Origin: Vigna angularis
Lineage: Eukaryota; Streptophyta; Magnoliopsida; Fabales; Fabaceae
NCBI RefSeq assembly: GCF_016808095.1
Contig: NC_068973.1
Span: forward strand, 37,566,077 to 37,630,076
Direction: 5' to 3'
Length of the DNA: 64,000 bases
The notes below the pieces were generated by a model, which was given only the letters and a program-made list of their open reading frames with translations, had not been told where the DNA came from and searched no databases. The position numbers were made by a program, and so were the translations under genes. Shown piece after piece: positions 24,501 to 37,600 of the stretch; the first letter of the stretch is position 1, and each line of letters begins with the position of its first letter.

Positions 24501-27500
24501 ATGGGTGGTGATGGTAGAGTTGAAGTTGTGAGTGGCAAGGGGTGTTCGAGGCTGTTTTCATCTTCACTTCCTTCGTTCAGAGGTTTGCAACCATTGGAGC
24601 CAATGTCTCCTGTTTCTTCCTCTGTGCAAGTGCCATCATCAACTGCTCCTTTTGCCGGTCTCGTCATATGCGTCACTGGTTTATCTAAAGGTGTGAATTC
24701 ATTCATGTATCATTCAGCTTTTCACCTTTGGTTGGTTGGATTTTGTTTTATTTTTCTGGCTTGACACTCTCCATTGCTTTTTCTTTTCTTTGTTTCTCTA
24801 ACCTTTTTGTTTCGATCAACCGATTACCAAGCCATTGGCTTGATTCAGCATAAGTGTTTAAATAACATCTTATTTTGCGAAAGAATGAACCTTATTCTTT
24901 CCATCGAGACGGTATCGACGGGTGAATGGTGGTTATCTTTTTTTGTCAATATTAGATGTCAAATGAAACATATTTGGACTTCTGTAATCTGCTGTTCATG
25001 TTTTATCTTTCACAGTGAGCAAATGTAACAAAGGGTTGAGAAACAAAAGGGGGTTTGTTTTGTACTCTATTTGGTTGATAATAATCAGTGCATGTTTTCA
25101 TGAAATTTATCTTCACCTGTTCTCTTATGTTGTCTTGTCTTTTTAGCATAAAACTTTTCATGTAATTGGCTGAAAAGGTGTAGTTTTAGTTATCAGTCGA
25201 AACGATAGTAGATATTTTGTCACGTCTTTGTTTCTCTTCTCTCTCTTTCGTGACTAGTTAAAGAGATATTCAGTTGTGTTGTTTTCTTTCGGTTGGTGAT
25301 TTTGCAGAAGCAAGGAATCAGGTCATGGAGGCTACAGAGAGATTAGGTGGCCTGTATAGCCCTAATTTGCATCCTCAATGTACCCATTTGGTGGTTCAGA
25401 TATCCTTTTCTGGCATAAATTATACGATTTTTCCTACATTGTGATAACAATAGCATGATGCTGTAGTACGAAGATGCAATGCTCATTTACTGTCATACCT
25501 TGATTATACACCCCATGGGAAAAAATTCTGTTCACATTCAGAAAATATTTTCTTTACTTTCTCGGTTGTGTCAGAACAAAGTGTCGTACCTTATCAATTT
25601 CTCTTCTTTATTTAAATTTACTTGTACTGAGCTCAGAAAGATGTTATATAATTTATTTATGTTTAGTGGATCTACCATAACATGATCACAATGATTGCTT
25701 GTGGCCCTTTATCATAGCATTGGAATTCATCCAATACATTTTGTGTTGATTGGTTCATTGCCATCATGAAATCTTTAACGTGTAGTACAGTTTTGGTGGA
25801 CGTAAGTTTGAGCATGCACTGAAGCATGGAACAAAAAATGGGCTTTTTATTGTCACACTGGGTTGGTTTGTGGATAGCGTCAGGAAAAATGGTGATTGAC
25901 TTTAACTGTTTTCAATTTGACATGTTTTATATTTTGATTGACTTTCTTGGTGATTATGATTCATCCCTCATGCTGTAGAGTCAAACAATACAGGAACCTG
26001 GCAACTTTCATATTTTGCATCTTTTAGGCCCCATGTTGAATTGTATTCTCATGCTGTAGAGTCTACTTGTATGTAACAAACTACGCATTCTTGTAGTGAT
26101 TGCAGTCAGCAGCGCAGTTTTTTGGTGATTATCTGGCTACACACTTCTCATTCCGAGAATGAGTGGTTGGATAAGCTTAAATGGATACATATTCCTTTTT
26201 ATTTCATTTATTTTTTTTTTTTATTTCAAAGAATCTATTGGTTTTTTCGTAGCAACAGCATCTTGCTGCACTTGATCAAAATATCATAAATAATCCAGTA
26301 AGGAGCACTCATCTGTGTTGTCTAAGGTCAAAGATTTTTCACTTTTTCTGACTAATTTTATTTTCATCTTCTTTAGCTCTATCTGGATTGATTTTAATAA
26401 TTAAGTAGCATGGTTGAACTGTTGTAACTCGAATGATGTATGAATTTAAATTATGCATGTTTATATAATTAAGTACATTATTGTATCTGCTGCAGTGAGG
26501 TTGAGCGAATCACATTATAGAGTGAAGAGTTATGGGGATAACAACGTGCTCATGGAAGATTTTAGGCCGCTTTCTGAGTATACAAATGCTGATAATCATT
26601 GTCTTCCGGCAAGAATCCACCAAGTGAAGAAAGCTAATAACGTTGAGGAACTTCAAAGATTCTCTGTGAGAGAGTCTATCAGAAATTCGGACTCAACTTT
26701 GTCTGGTTGCTCCATCTATGTTGATCCAGGCATTTCATCCGAGTTGAGGAACAAGGTAAAATTGTGTTTGAGAACAAATACCTGATATTTTGTGATCATA
26801 CTATACTAGTTATATTGGAAGTCTTTCACATGATATGGAGTCTGTTGCACAATAGTCAGTATCAGTTCCTTGTTTTGGTTAAGCTAGCGACTGGTTCCAG
26901 TGCTCTTTTCCTGGACGTTTATATGCTTTGCATTGTTTGGTAGGTTATTGAGTCTGCTTCAAGAGAAGGTGCTAATTTGGTGGAACAATGGTTTGTTGGC
27001 TGCAATGTTAGTCATGTAGTAACTGAAGGGACATCAATCCAAAGATACCTTGGATATTGTAATAACCTCATTACAGTAAGTCCTCCTACATTGTTTTCTA
27101 ATATTTATCTAATCATAAGAAAGACCATTCGAAGGCATATAACTTTCTGAAGTTCAAACTGTTTGCTTGTCCTTTTATTTTACCTTTTCATTCTATAGCT
27201 GCACAACTCGTGAAAAACATTAATAAGCTATTTAATTGTTATACATTACGTAGGCTTCTGCAGTAATATTTATATCACAACGAAGTTCTTTGCTATGATA
27301 TGTTTCAGCCTCTGTGGATAATCAAAACAGCTAAGGAGAAATATGTGCGAAGGCTTGTTCACATGTCTGTTGATTTGGCAAAGCAAGTTGGCCTGATACT
27401 TGAAGACGTTAATAGTGGCATTTCAGGAAAGGTAATTTCTCAATATATTCCTCTACAGTTTTGAAATTCATTTTTTCTTATTTTCTGTGGTGCTTTCAAG

Positions 27501-29767
27501 TTTAGTAAAACATTTTCAATCTAGTTTTTTAAACATTGCTATTAGGTGTTAGAACCTTGGTTTTCTCCCTTGTGAAACTATAACATGAATTGTATTGAAA
27601 TGCAGGAAGTAATAAAGCAAAAAGCCACTGACTATCCTCTGGATAGTGAAAGTGAAGTCAGCTATGAAGAAAGACAACAAATTGTGAACTCTGCAAAAAT
27701 TGGAGTCAGAAACCGCCGTGGCCGTCGAATGCAGGTCATCCTTTGATTCACCTCTGTTTATTCTGTGAGCTTGCTCTTGATTCCTAGCTTTCTGGCTTCC
27801 TAAAAAATAATAGAAAGTCTTGTTCTATTATTTTTCCTCTTCCTAATATAGTTGTAAGTTTTAAATTTTGAATTCACCTGAGTTTGTAGCTTTTAGTCCA
27901 TTTAGGAATCATGTGATCCAAGATAATAATTTGGCACATCTTAGTTAAAACAAGTCTTCTTAACACTAGAGATTTCGATTCTGTCATATGAAACTTGGGC
28001 ACCACACATGGGAATGTTCAACCCCAAGCAGTAGTATTATCCACTCTTTAATTTATGATGCTTCTCAAAAAGGGCAAATTACATTGACACACCATGGGTT
28101 GTGAAAAAATAAAGTGATACAAAATTCAGTTGCATAAAAGAAACTCAATTGAATTGCACAAAAAAAAAAGAACTAAATTGTTTTGTAAAAGCTTGAACTG
28201 AAATGTTATATTAGTTTAGTTTTAAAAAAAAGCTGAATTGTTTATAAATAAATCTGTTTGAACTAAATTAGTCTATAACTTATATGATTGGAAAATATAA
28301 CTTTAAAATAAGATGTTCATTGGTAATAGTTCAAATAATTCAAGTAATTTAAGAAATCCAAAACCAATTTAGAGTAGATTAATTTGGTTAAGTTCACTTT
28401 ACTATGGTGTAATTCAGTTCAATTAGTTTCAAACGCTATATTATTTAGCTTAGTTTTTGTAGAACTACTTTTAGACCTCTGTTTAATTTTACAAAAGACA
28501 GGGTATTGTTTGAGTTGTCAAGAAATTAGAAACAAGGGATATCAGTGTATTATTTTTCTCTTTCAAGTAAGTGTAAGAAAAATCATATTGCAACGTTTTG
28601 ACATAAAAAATGTTGAGCTTGGAAAATTTTGATCCATAAAGCATTTAAAAGTTGGAAATATGAGAGGACACAATCTGATAGAATACCCATTTGCTGACAT
28701 TTCATGATTTCGTCTATAGAGGGTCAACTGATCAGTCAACAAATGTGGAAAAGAAGCCTCATTTTGTTCTACTGCTTGATTTGATTGATGCTTTGGATTT
28801 ATCGCTTATTTGTATAAAAGGTTTAACTTCATAAAGCATCAGTATGAAACTTTGAAATCCCAATTAGGTTGGCATCACAAAACTTCAACGATCATGTACT
28901 TCTAGAGGATGCATTAAAAAGAAAGGAAAATATACATCCTATGGATTTATCACTTATTTGATTTGAACATAATTTTGCAGACTTGTCAAACTCCAATACG
29001 TCCTATAACACCCAACAACCTTCTCGACTCTATCTGCTGGTCTATATCTGACTCAACTTCAACTGCTTCCATCTACACAGACTCTTTTAGTGTTGAAGAT
29101 CCTAGTGAAAATCACGCTTCAATATTTTTCGACGCAAAAGGGGATGGCAAGGATTCAGAAGCTTCATTTTCGAACTCCACTCGTCCTCTGACAGAAAGGT
29201 TGTTTATTAACTCCCTGTGACTTGTGTTACACCTTTTCCTTGCGTAGCAACATATAATAAAATTATTGCTAGTCTTCCAATATTTTCTGAACATCTTCTG
29301 CAGTGAGAAATCCGAGTTGATATTCAAAAACCATTTCCTTACCATACTCTTCCCAATTGACCGTTTTTCCGAGATGGGTCCTTCATCGAGAACGTTTTTC
29401 AGCCATAATGGCTTTACGTGTCTTCAGGTGTTGGATCATATACATGCATTTTATCAGGTACAGAGTTTATTCTTTTGTAATACATGCATCATCATCAGCT
29501 CTATCTAATAATATGGTTTCTGCTTCTATCTACTTTACGTTATGGTAGGAGAACATGTCAAGGCAGGAAATTGAAGTTGCAATTCATAGTGATTCAAGAC
29601 ATGCTGATAGGCTACGATCAGTGTACTCAAGTAAGGAAACAATAGCACGTGGCCACGTAACGTTCAAAAGGGTTGAATTCTTGGGTAGTCGAACAAGTTT
29701 TGAAATGTTGAAGCGTGTAAGTGGGGAAAACAACTCCAACGTTTATGAGCTATTACTTAGGGCCTAA
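24501..29767 (+). CDS. BRCT-domain protein (TopBP1-like), ten exons
   Basis: Exons 24501-24690, 25308-25399, 25789-25891, 26496-26755, 26944-27075, 27309-27431, 27606-27734, 28981-29198, 29304-29457 and 29549-29767 give 539 residues. A first BRCT domain covers about residues 50-135: FAGLVICVTGLSKEARNQVM, then HPQCTHLVVQ, then FIVTLGWFVDSV with the conserved tryptophan. A second covers about 197-290: SGCSIYVDPGISSELRNKV, CNVSHVVTEG, ITPLWIIKTAKE. Paired BRCT domains usually bind phosphorylated partners in DNA-damage and replication checkpoints, so a nuclear role is likely by family. Residues 340-539 are unlike any domain I can name: a serine/threonine-rich linker, then a folded-looking end (FTCLQVLDHIHAFYQENMSR; FLGSRTSFEMLKRV). 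Intron 2 is an AT-AC intron. The start follows a leader with short upstream frames; the next gene, DCL3, converges on it. The closest named relative could not be decided. Confidence 0.88.
25400..25788 (+). other. U12-type AT-AC intron (389 bp) in the BRCT gene
   Basis: The exon ends ...GTGGTTCAG and the intron begins ATATCCTTTT, the exact consensus of U12-dependent 5' splice sites. It ends ...ATCTTTAACGTGTAGTAC before the exon AGTTTTGGTGGA. ATCTTTAAC (25771-25779) matches the U12 branch-point consensus TTCCTTAAC at 7 of 9 positions, and its branch adenosine lies about 10 nt from the AC end, within the tight spacing this class needs. Only this splice restores the BRCT frame (HLVVQ|SFGGRKFEHAL). 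The GT-AG alternatives I tried lead to stops. Confidence 0.9.
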
Positions 29768-31690
29768 GGTGATATATCGTTTTACAGGAATTTCCCGTAT
29801 TGGTATGAATAGCCAAAAATGGGAAATTTTAGCTTGTGAATATATCAATGATAGATTGGGAAATATAGTTGGTTGTTGATGGTAATCTTTTCATTGATAC
29901 TTCATTGTTATTTTTGTTATATTAGTTATCGAGGAAAGGGAAAAAGGGTTTCTGGTATAAAGTGCACACTTGGTCTTAAATATTTGGATTATAAGATCCA
30001 TAGGATGAGTGTTCTGAATGATATTTTTATGTATAGACTTTTCTGCTTTGTGCATTCAAATCAATGATAATAGGAATAGGATTTTAGTAATTATTTTAAG
30101 ATAGGTTAAATTATAATGTTTTTGCTTCAATCTGTCTATTGTTTTTACTGTAAAAATACAAATTTTCAATTTTACTGCATATTAAATGACACATCGATGT
30201 TCAAGATGAGAGCTGCTGAATTGTTCTAAAGGGAAAGTTCCATTCACCATGTTTAAACAATTAATTTCTGCTGGAGCATTTCTCGAATAAATCTCTTTGG
30301 AAACTTCTACAGTAAAATGGAATATATAAAATTATAATATTACAAAATCATCTTGATGTTATTGTTCAAAACTGGAACATACAAGAATTTCGGTCTATTA
30401 CGTAGGTGTCAATTCGGAGGGAGGGTGGAAGAGTTACCTTTTTAATTTTTAGCGTCTTAATTGATAAAAGAAAATATCGGGTGAAGAAAACGTCCTTTTG
30501 GAAATTTATTGACAATTTGCTTGCATAGGTAGTAATTAAATAATTATTTTAATCTTCATGTCAATTTAATGAATAAATCACCGTGGAATAAGTAGACTTG
30601 ATGGCATATATCACCTGAAAAATATACTTGAAAAGTAACAGTTTGATGATTAACTAGGAAGTTACATTTGCTTTCAATAATGAATAATTGTGGATATAAT
30701 TTTTAAGGTGATTATTAACAAAATAAACAATTTTTTTGGTACATAATGTTTCCAAAGAAAAAATGTTGCATTGCATATTTATTACATGAATTGATTTTAC
30801 ACGCACCTTCCCATTTTATATTGAGATGCCACCAGAGTTTATGCATGCAACCTAGCAAATCTTCCTCCTACATGCTCAACTCCGACACTGAATCATCAGA
30901 ACCATGACCATCATTATCGACCTCGTTCTTGAAGATGTCTTTTATTGGATCTCTAACAATGCAAGAATTCGTAATTGAGTCCAGAGAAAGTGTATTTGGG
31001 AAACTCTAGGTAGAAAGGTATTTAGACAGAATTTAGATTGATTGCAAGATAAATCCAATCCACTGGAGATATCACAAACTGATTTAGGAAATTCTTTTGA
31101 ATATTTATTGTGAAAGGTATGCTAGATAAACATTTTGTTGAGAGGTATTAAAAAGGCTGAGAAAACCAATGTATTTCAGACCAAAAATATATCATACAGA
31201 CAGTAAAAACAAAGCATAAATTATATTAAACAAATACATTAGTTATATTTGAGTTTGTCAATCCTTTATTTTTGAATAATTATTTCATGTATTTTAAAAA
31301 TGGCACACACAAAGTAGCTTACAACAATAAATTACATTTCATACACCCATACATTATAAACCTACAGACCCAATTTCAGCATTGCTTATTTGTGCAACTT
31401 TATTGTTTCTCTTGCACAGCACCAAAGGCATGTCTAACAGTTTTATTTCTAAATAAACACTACAAACTCCCCCCAGAGAATGAAAGGAAAGGAAAGGAAA
31501 AGGACCACCTCGTTGTTTCCAATCCCAATCTTTTTCTACTTTGGGTCACAATACTAGTAACACACAAATTTGCAACCCCAAAACATCAGTTCATGTTTTT
31601 TGGGGGCACAAAGTTGTAGTACCAGCCCTTCTCTTATAATCTTTTCCCTTTTGTTCCTCTTCATTTCCCTTCCCTTCCTTTCTCTTCCCC
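29768..31690. other. Region between convergent BRCT and DCL3 genes
   Basis: Contains the 3' untranslated regions of both convergent genes. 29768-30860 is AT-rich with nothing recognised. 30868-31121 is a coding-like remnant listed separately. 31270-31690 lies just beyond the DCL3 stop and probably includes its 3' untranslated region. Confidence 0.6.
30868..31121 (-). pseudogene. Unidentified coding-like remnant or terminal exon
   Basis: On the minus strand a frame from 31121 reads KYSKEFPKSVCDISSGLDLS and continues to about 31003. There the sense-looking frame shifts, and LSLDSITNSCIVRDPIKDIF continues in another frame, ending in an acidic serine-rich tail (GHGSDDSVSELSM) and a stop at 30868-30870. 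The composition looks like real protein in both halves. The change of frame falls at CTACCTAG|AGTTTCCC, so it may be an intron acceptor (two exons) or a frameshift in a dead fragment. Both ends sit after AG dinucleotides. It follows the DCL3 stop by about 570 bp on the same strand. I do not recognise the family. Confidence 0.35.
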
Positions 31691-34600
31691 TTAACTAGAA
31701 AGGGGAGGATCAATTTCAACTTTTCCCAATTTTTGCAGCTCAAGAAGCATTTTAACTGCAGCAGAGTCAAAGGAGCTTTTCTTATCACTTCTAGCTTCTC
31801 CTTGGCACTCTATATTTCCATACTTGGGTATGCACAAGGTAACTTTCGAAACAAAACAGTTCAGTCCCTTGCTTCCTTGCAGACCTTCACAGGATTCAAA
31901 TAGAGATCTGTTACAGAATAAAGACTAGTCAGATTCACGTGCCATGATATTTCCAATTCTATTATCTGCACATCACATGTTTTGCTCCACACCATATATA
32001 AACAATAATATCATTTAGAGTATCCTTTTGAAACAAGTGATCTTAAAGGTTTAGGGATCGGTTCTGTTCACATATTATACATATAAGAATCCTTCATGTA
32101 ATTCTACATATAAAAAATTCTGCAAGATTCAGCCAGCTTAAGCAGTTGAAAGGACAAATTAGTTCCTGGGCTCACCTATCTTTATATTCTGTTGAAGCAA
32201 ATGCAGGCACTGGCCACTGTAGTTTCTTACACACCTCAAATAGTGTGGTCCGTGGTCCTCCCTTTTTCGTTTTAATTGATAACTTAACTGTGTAACATGA
32301 ATAAAAATTGAAGTTAATCCATAGGTAGTTAACAAATTAACTCTTATAGCAGGAGAGTGATAAATTCAGATGTTTCACATAGCTGATATAGCAGATATTT
32401 TTCCATTCTTCATAAAAAATTATAAGCATGGGTATATGGAGCCTGAGAATAAGAAAATTGCATGATAGACAATGGAAATAAACATATCACTTCAATTTGC
32501 TCTAATTTGTCTGCTTGTTCTAAAAAAATAAACATTTAACTACAAAGAAGCAAACGGAGAAAGTTTCCCAAAAGTGGACACTGCCACGGGGGTGACAAAA
32601 CTTGATATCAAACAAGAAAAAGAAGTCAGTGCAAACCTGGAATTGAAGCACTAAAACCAGAGTCGTCACCAGAAGAGTATTTGAGAGGCAAAATACTTTC
32701 AGTTGGGTTAGTTCCATCAAATCTGTTCCTTTTATGTACCGACTCTGAGGAATGTTCTTCGTTACGAGTAAAACAAGTACTAGAATCCATTTTGAGATGA
32801 GGTGAATCATTGATATGGACAGAATTATCTCTTTTTCCCTTGGACATGATATTACAATATGAAATTCCCCGCTTCTGCAGGATTACGAGTATAAGCCAAT
32901 TGGTCATAAAACATACAAATTTGGATACCAGAAGAATGAAAAAAATCGATAAATATTTTGAAAGCTGTGCAGGTAAGGTGGACAGGACAAAAGATATCTA
33001 GAGAAATATTTCCGATGGTTCATTTTGTAATAGTATTTAGTGCAAATGCAGACACTACTCACAGTATTTATTTTAACCCCATGTTATAAAGTATGGAATC
33101 CCATCTGTTAGCCACCTTTTTCAGTTAACAAAGGTAGGCTATACAAAGGGAAGAACAAATTTGAAACTACCCAGGCATAACACAACTGAAATATTTTATA
33201 CATTTTGTTAGCTTGATCCATTATATGTTTTCTTTTGGGATATTTCAATCATGATCATCAATTTGGAAAGTTTATTTCTCCCCGTTTTATATGTTCAGGT
33301 GAACATATTTCTATAGTTTACAAAGCATTTACTAGCATCTTATTCACCAAAAATTAGTTCTCAACATAAGAAACATTGTCCCTAAATAAACTATTCACTG
33401 ACTAAGATTAACACAACATGTGCATGCATTTTAGAAGACTGTTAAAATGTTCGTTATAGTAGTGTACAACTTACATAAAGCTGATTCTGGGTGTACCTAG
33501 CTTTAGGTTAAGGATCAGAGGCTGGAATATACTTGTACTTGTCTTTTTATATATACATACAAATATATCCGCTAAGAATATACTCATTGATTATTCATGA
33601 GATTAAAAATGATATCAAAGTCTATCCAACAAAAGTTTGTTGGACTTATTGTATCTCCCTGAATTCCTATGCTCGATAGGTTCAATCCTTGGTGTGAGAG
33701 ATTGTGACAGGGATCCCACATCGACTAAACATGTAGCCAAATTATAGTATGTAAATAGTTGCAGATTTTACTTTACAAACCAATTTTTATGAAATTAAGT
33801 TAGGCTTATAATTCACTTTCTAAGAAAAACCTTAACACTAACAAAGAGGAAAAGAAGATTCTGGAACACAATTATAAAAGAACAAACCTCAAGGTCCTTC
33901 AACAAATGAAAAGAAGCTTCTCCTTTTGCAGTTTTCTTATTTGTCCCCTTTCCTTCACGAACCAACAAATCATTTGGCAACTGTACACTAACCTCAACAT
34001 GCATCATGGATCCCTTTTTTTCACAGTTTTCATTTACTTTTACACAGTACCCAAGAGAATCGCACAATTCATTTAATTCACGAAACGGGGGCAATTCAAG
34101 TTTTTCAGGTGTAACTATGGGGGATAAGAGAGGACAGAAAACCTCCCACACTCGGTCTAGACTGAGCTTGGAATCAATTAGCATTGCGCCAACAATACTT
34201 TCCACTAGATCTCCAAGTGCCTGTGACATTTATAACAGAAAGAAACATGTTACAACTTGTGAAGAAGTCTTGCATGTATGTTTTGTGCCACATGATTGAG
34301 GAATTGTTTTTATTTGAAAGTGACAATCTCTATTTGGGAAGTAAAATAGGACTTTATTTGAAATTTGTAAATCTCTATGTTGGCATGCACGAAGAAAACC
34401 ACTAAAATGTTTAGATTTGTGTAATTTGATTTATTTGACTAAAAGATTCCCTTTATTAGTTTACCTATTTTCTCCATTGTATGTATGGATAAGAAAGTAA
34501 AATGAATTTCATTCATCTTTGTTTTATGTTGCAAACATTGAAAACAATTTACAAACCAATGCTAATAATATTGTTTACTGTAAGTAGATATGTAGTATTC

Positions 34601-37600
34601 TATTTAAGATGAGTTTATCTTCTATCTTTTAGATAGATTAGTTTATACTTTATCTTTTAGTAGGAATACTTTATCTTTCAGATAGAGTTTTCTTCTTTTT
34701 GTGTGTGTGTGTGTGTGTATAGGTACACATGCTATAATCCAATGATCAACAAAACCAACCTTCGGAGCTCTAATGTTTGGAAGTGATCTAGGATCCGATT
34801 CAGAAATGACCTTCACATATTCTGATATCTGGCTCAGTAATAATCCTGAGCCATGTAGGAGATGCTGGTGAAGGTTATGTCTAACAGCAACTTGAGCAAA
34901 GTTGTCATTATTGACAGAGGCAGATCGCAAGTCAGTCAACACCCCTGGATCAATATCTGTGTGACTCTTATATAAATGCCATGTGATAAGCAGGTCCAAC
35001 ACTGAGTCACCAAGAAATTCAAGCCTCTGCCACAATATCAATAAGTTGCATTAAGAAACTTTACAAGTTAAATATTGATAAATTACTCAAGAATATATGA
35101 AACTTCACAGCTACCTCGTAACAGCAGCCAATCCCAAGTTCTTTCTCAGACAAATGTGTGATAGCCTCCAGTAAGAGTCCCTTGACAGAAAATTCATACC
35201 CAATTTTCTTTTCAAGGCTTGCAATCTCACTTTCTTTTGGCATGCAAGTACGCAGAGAGGCAGCAGTGATTGCTTCGTCAACCAAGGATAGTTCAAGTTC
35301 TGCTCCAATTCCAAGCCATTTCATCACATTAAGTGATGCAAATAGTCCACCCCCCACATAGTATGCTCCTATCAGAGCTTCAACACAGTCAGAAATAGTC
35401 TTAGAACACATCCAGCGGTGACCCCTGTCACAAAACTTCCCAACCACAACTTTGGGATCCTCAGTGTGGAATTTAACATCTAAAGGCACTTCAAGGGTTT
35501 CCAATCCACAATCACAACAAACAGGGTGTATAGAACGCTGTCCTGGAGCAACCCAACGTCGTGGTTCAAATGCAGAGTCTCGAACATAACCCTGACAGAT
35601 AAAATGACAGAAAACCTTACATTAATTCATTCCAATGCTTATCCACCACTTAAAGTCTCGATGATATTAAGAAGTAAACAACAAAAATAAGGTGGGAAAG
35701 AAAATATTATATAATTTTTCAAATTTATAATGTTTCTATGTGCAAATGTTAATCTGTTGAAAATAAAGAAAATAATCACCCCCAAACTTACTGAATGTAA
35801 CATTCTTAGACTTGGGACTTAAAGCTTAGCCCTGGAAAGCTTATTTGTAAGTAAAGACTGCCTAAGCTTTATAAGCTCAATTTATGTCATGGTTGTAGTC
35901 AATGTGGGACAAGAAGGGTGATAACAACAAAGGCAGCTTTTTAACAAATATGATTTCTAATATTGATACTGATACATAACAGTAAGGGAATAAATAAATG
36001 CATGGGTTGAACTTGTGTTTGTTAGAATAAAGAAGTATCTTAGCACCTGATCCAAATTAATCATCCAATATTAAACATGTATCAAAATTTTCATCTGGTC
36101 AAGAGTTTGATTCTCTCCCGAGACAGAATTTATTTGGCTCACAATTGATTATTGTTGAAAGTCCCACATCGACAAGACATAAAGCTAATTTAGAATATAT
36201 AAATGAGTGCAAACCTCACTGTTACAAGCCGGTTTTATGGAATTAAATTAGGTTTAAAATCGACTTCTTAACATGAGATCAGAGTCATTATTAGAGTCTA
36301 TCTTAATGAGATTTGTTGTTTATTATGTATCTTATTCCACCCGCTATTGCGCCGCTATCGAAGAAGTCTCATATCGACTAGACATAGAGTCAATTTAGAG
36401 TATATAAGTGAATGCAAATCTCACCTTACAAGCCAATTGTGAGATTGAGTTAAGCTTAAAGTTAATTTCTTAATAATCATTATAACTCGTTATTATTGGG
36501 TTTGTGCTTTGTCCACATTTCACGAGCCTTTGACTAATACATTAAGCTCCAAAACAATAACACAAGAAGGAAACAACAAAGCATACCTGTAATTTATGTT
36601 CTATTGCCAATTTATGAAGGGTTGAATTACAAACTGCTAGAGATCGTTTGGCAGATAAATGTCCTTCATGATTCTTGGGATATTTAAGAAAGAGGTGACA
36701 GCTCACCACATACTTTAAAACAGAATCTCCTAGCAACTCAAGACGTTCCATTGAAAAATTTTCACTGCATCTCAAAGTTGTAAGCGCCTCTAGAATCTAA
36801 CATTTAACAGAAGGGAAAAAACACATAAAAAGATTATCATAATGAAAATAGAAATCAACAATCAATGAGAACTTTTATCCAAGAACAAACCAGTGAGCTA
36901 TTTATGTTGGACTTGCTAGTTTGACCATCTATCTCTTCTCTAAGCTGACTAGATAACATTAATGATTCAATGCGGTACATTAGAGATGGCAACAAGTACA
37001 ATGACCTCAACACGTTTCTTTTAAATTCAAGAACATATAAAAGCTCTGGTGGGACGTGAACATGTGCAGGCACTTTGGAGGTTGTAGAGCCAATTTGTGA
37101 TGATTTGTCTCGTGCGTCTGCTCATCTCCAAAAACATACCATAATAGAAGTTAACCATGGTCATGCAAGGATTCAATAAATTCTATCAAGACAGAAAGTA
37201 ATAGAGAAGCTCATATCCACTATCAGTTCTTTCAAATAATCACAAAGTAAAATGTAATTCCTCATGACAACTTCAACGAAGATGGTAAATTTCAATTTTA
37301 AATGAAATTTCATTAAATCATAATACAGAAATGTGAAACAGCATATAAGAGCCACAAGATGAACACTTGAATTAGGAACAACGAACCTTCCTCATGAAAG
37401 TTAAATAGAAGATTGTGTGGATTATGACTTTGCTTTAATAGTAATAGAGCATGTCTTGGATGTCTCAGGGTAATCCCATACCTGATCAAAATTTGAAGTT
37501 GTTTAGTCAAGTATACTAATAATGTAGGAATGACAAGGCCCGCAAAATCACATGTATTGAGTGGAGTACAACAAATTATGCACCTTTTACTGAAATAATC

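Noticed and set aside
25391..25790. GT-AG alternatives for BRCT intron 2
   Set aside because: Each one I tried shifts the frame into a stop (for instance joining at TTTTGGTGG) or removes the conserved HLVVQ strand.
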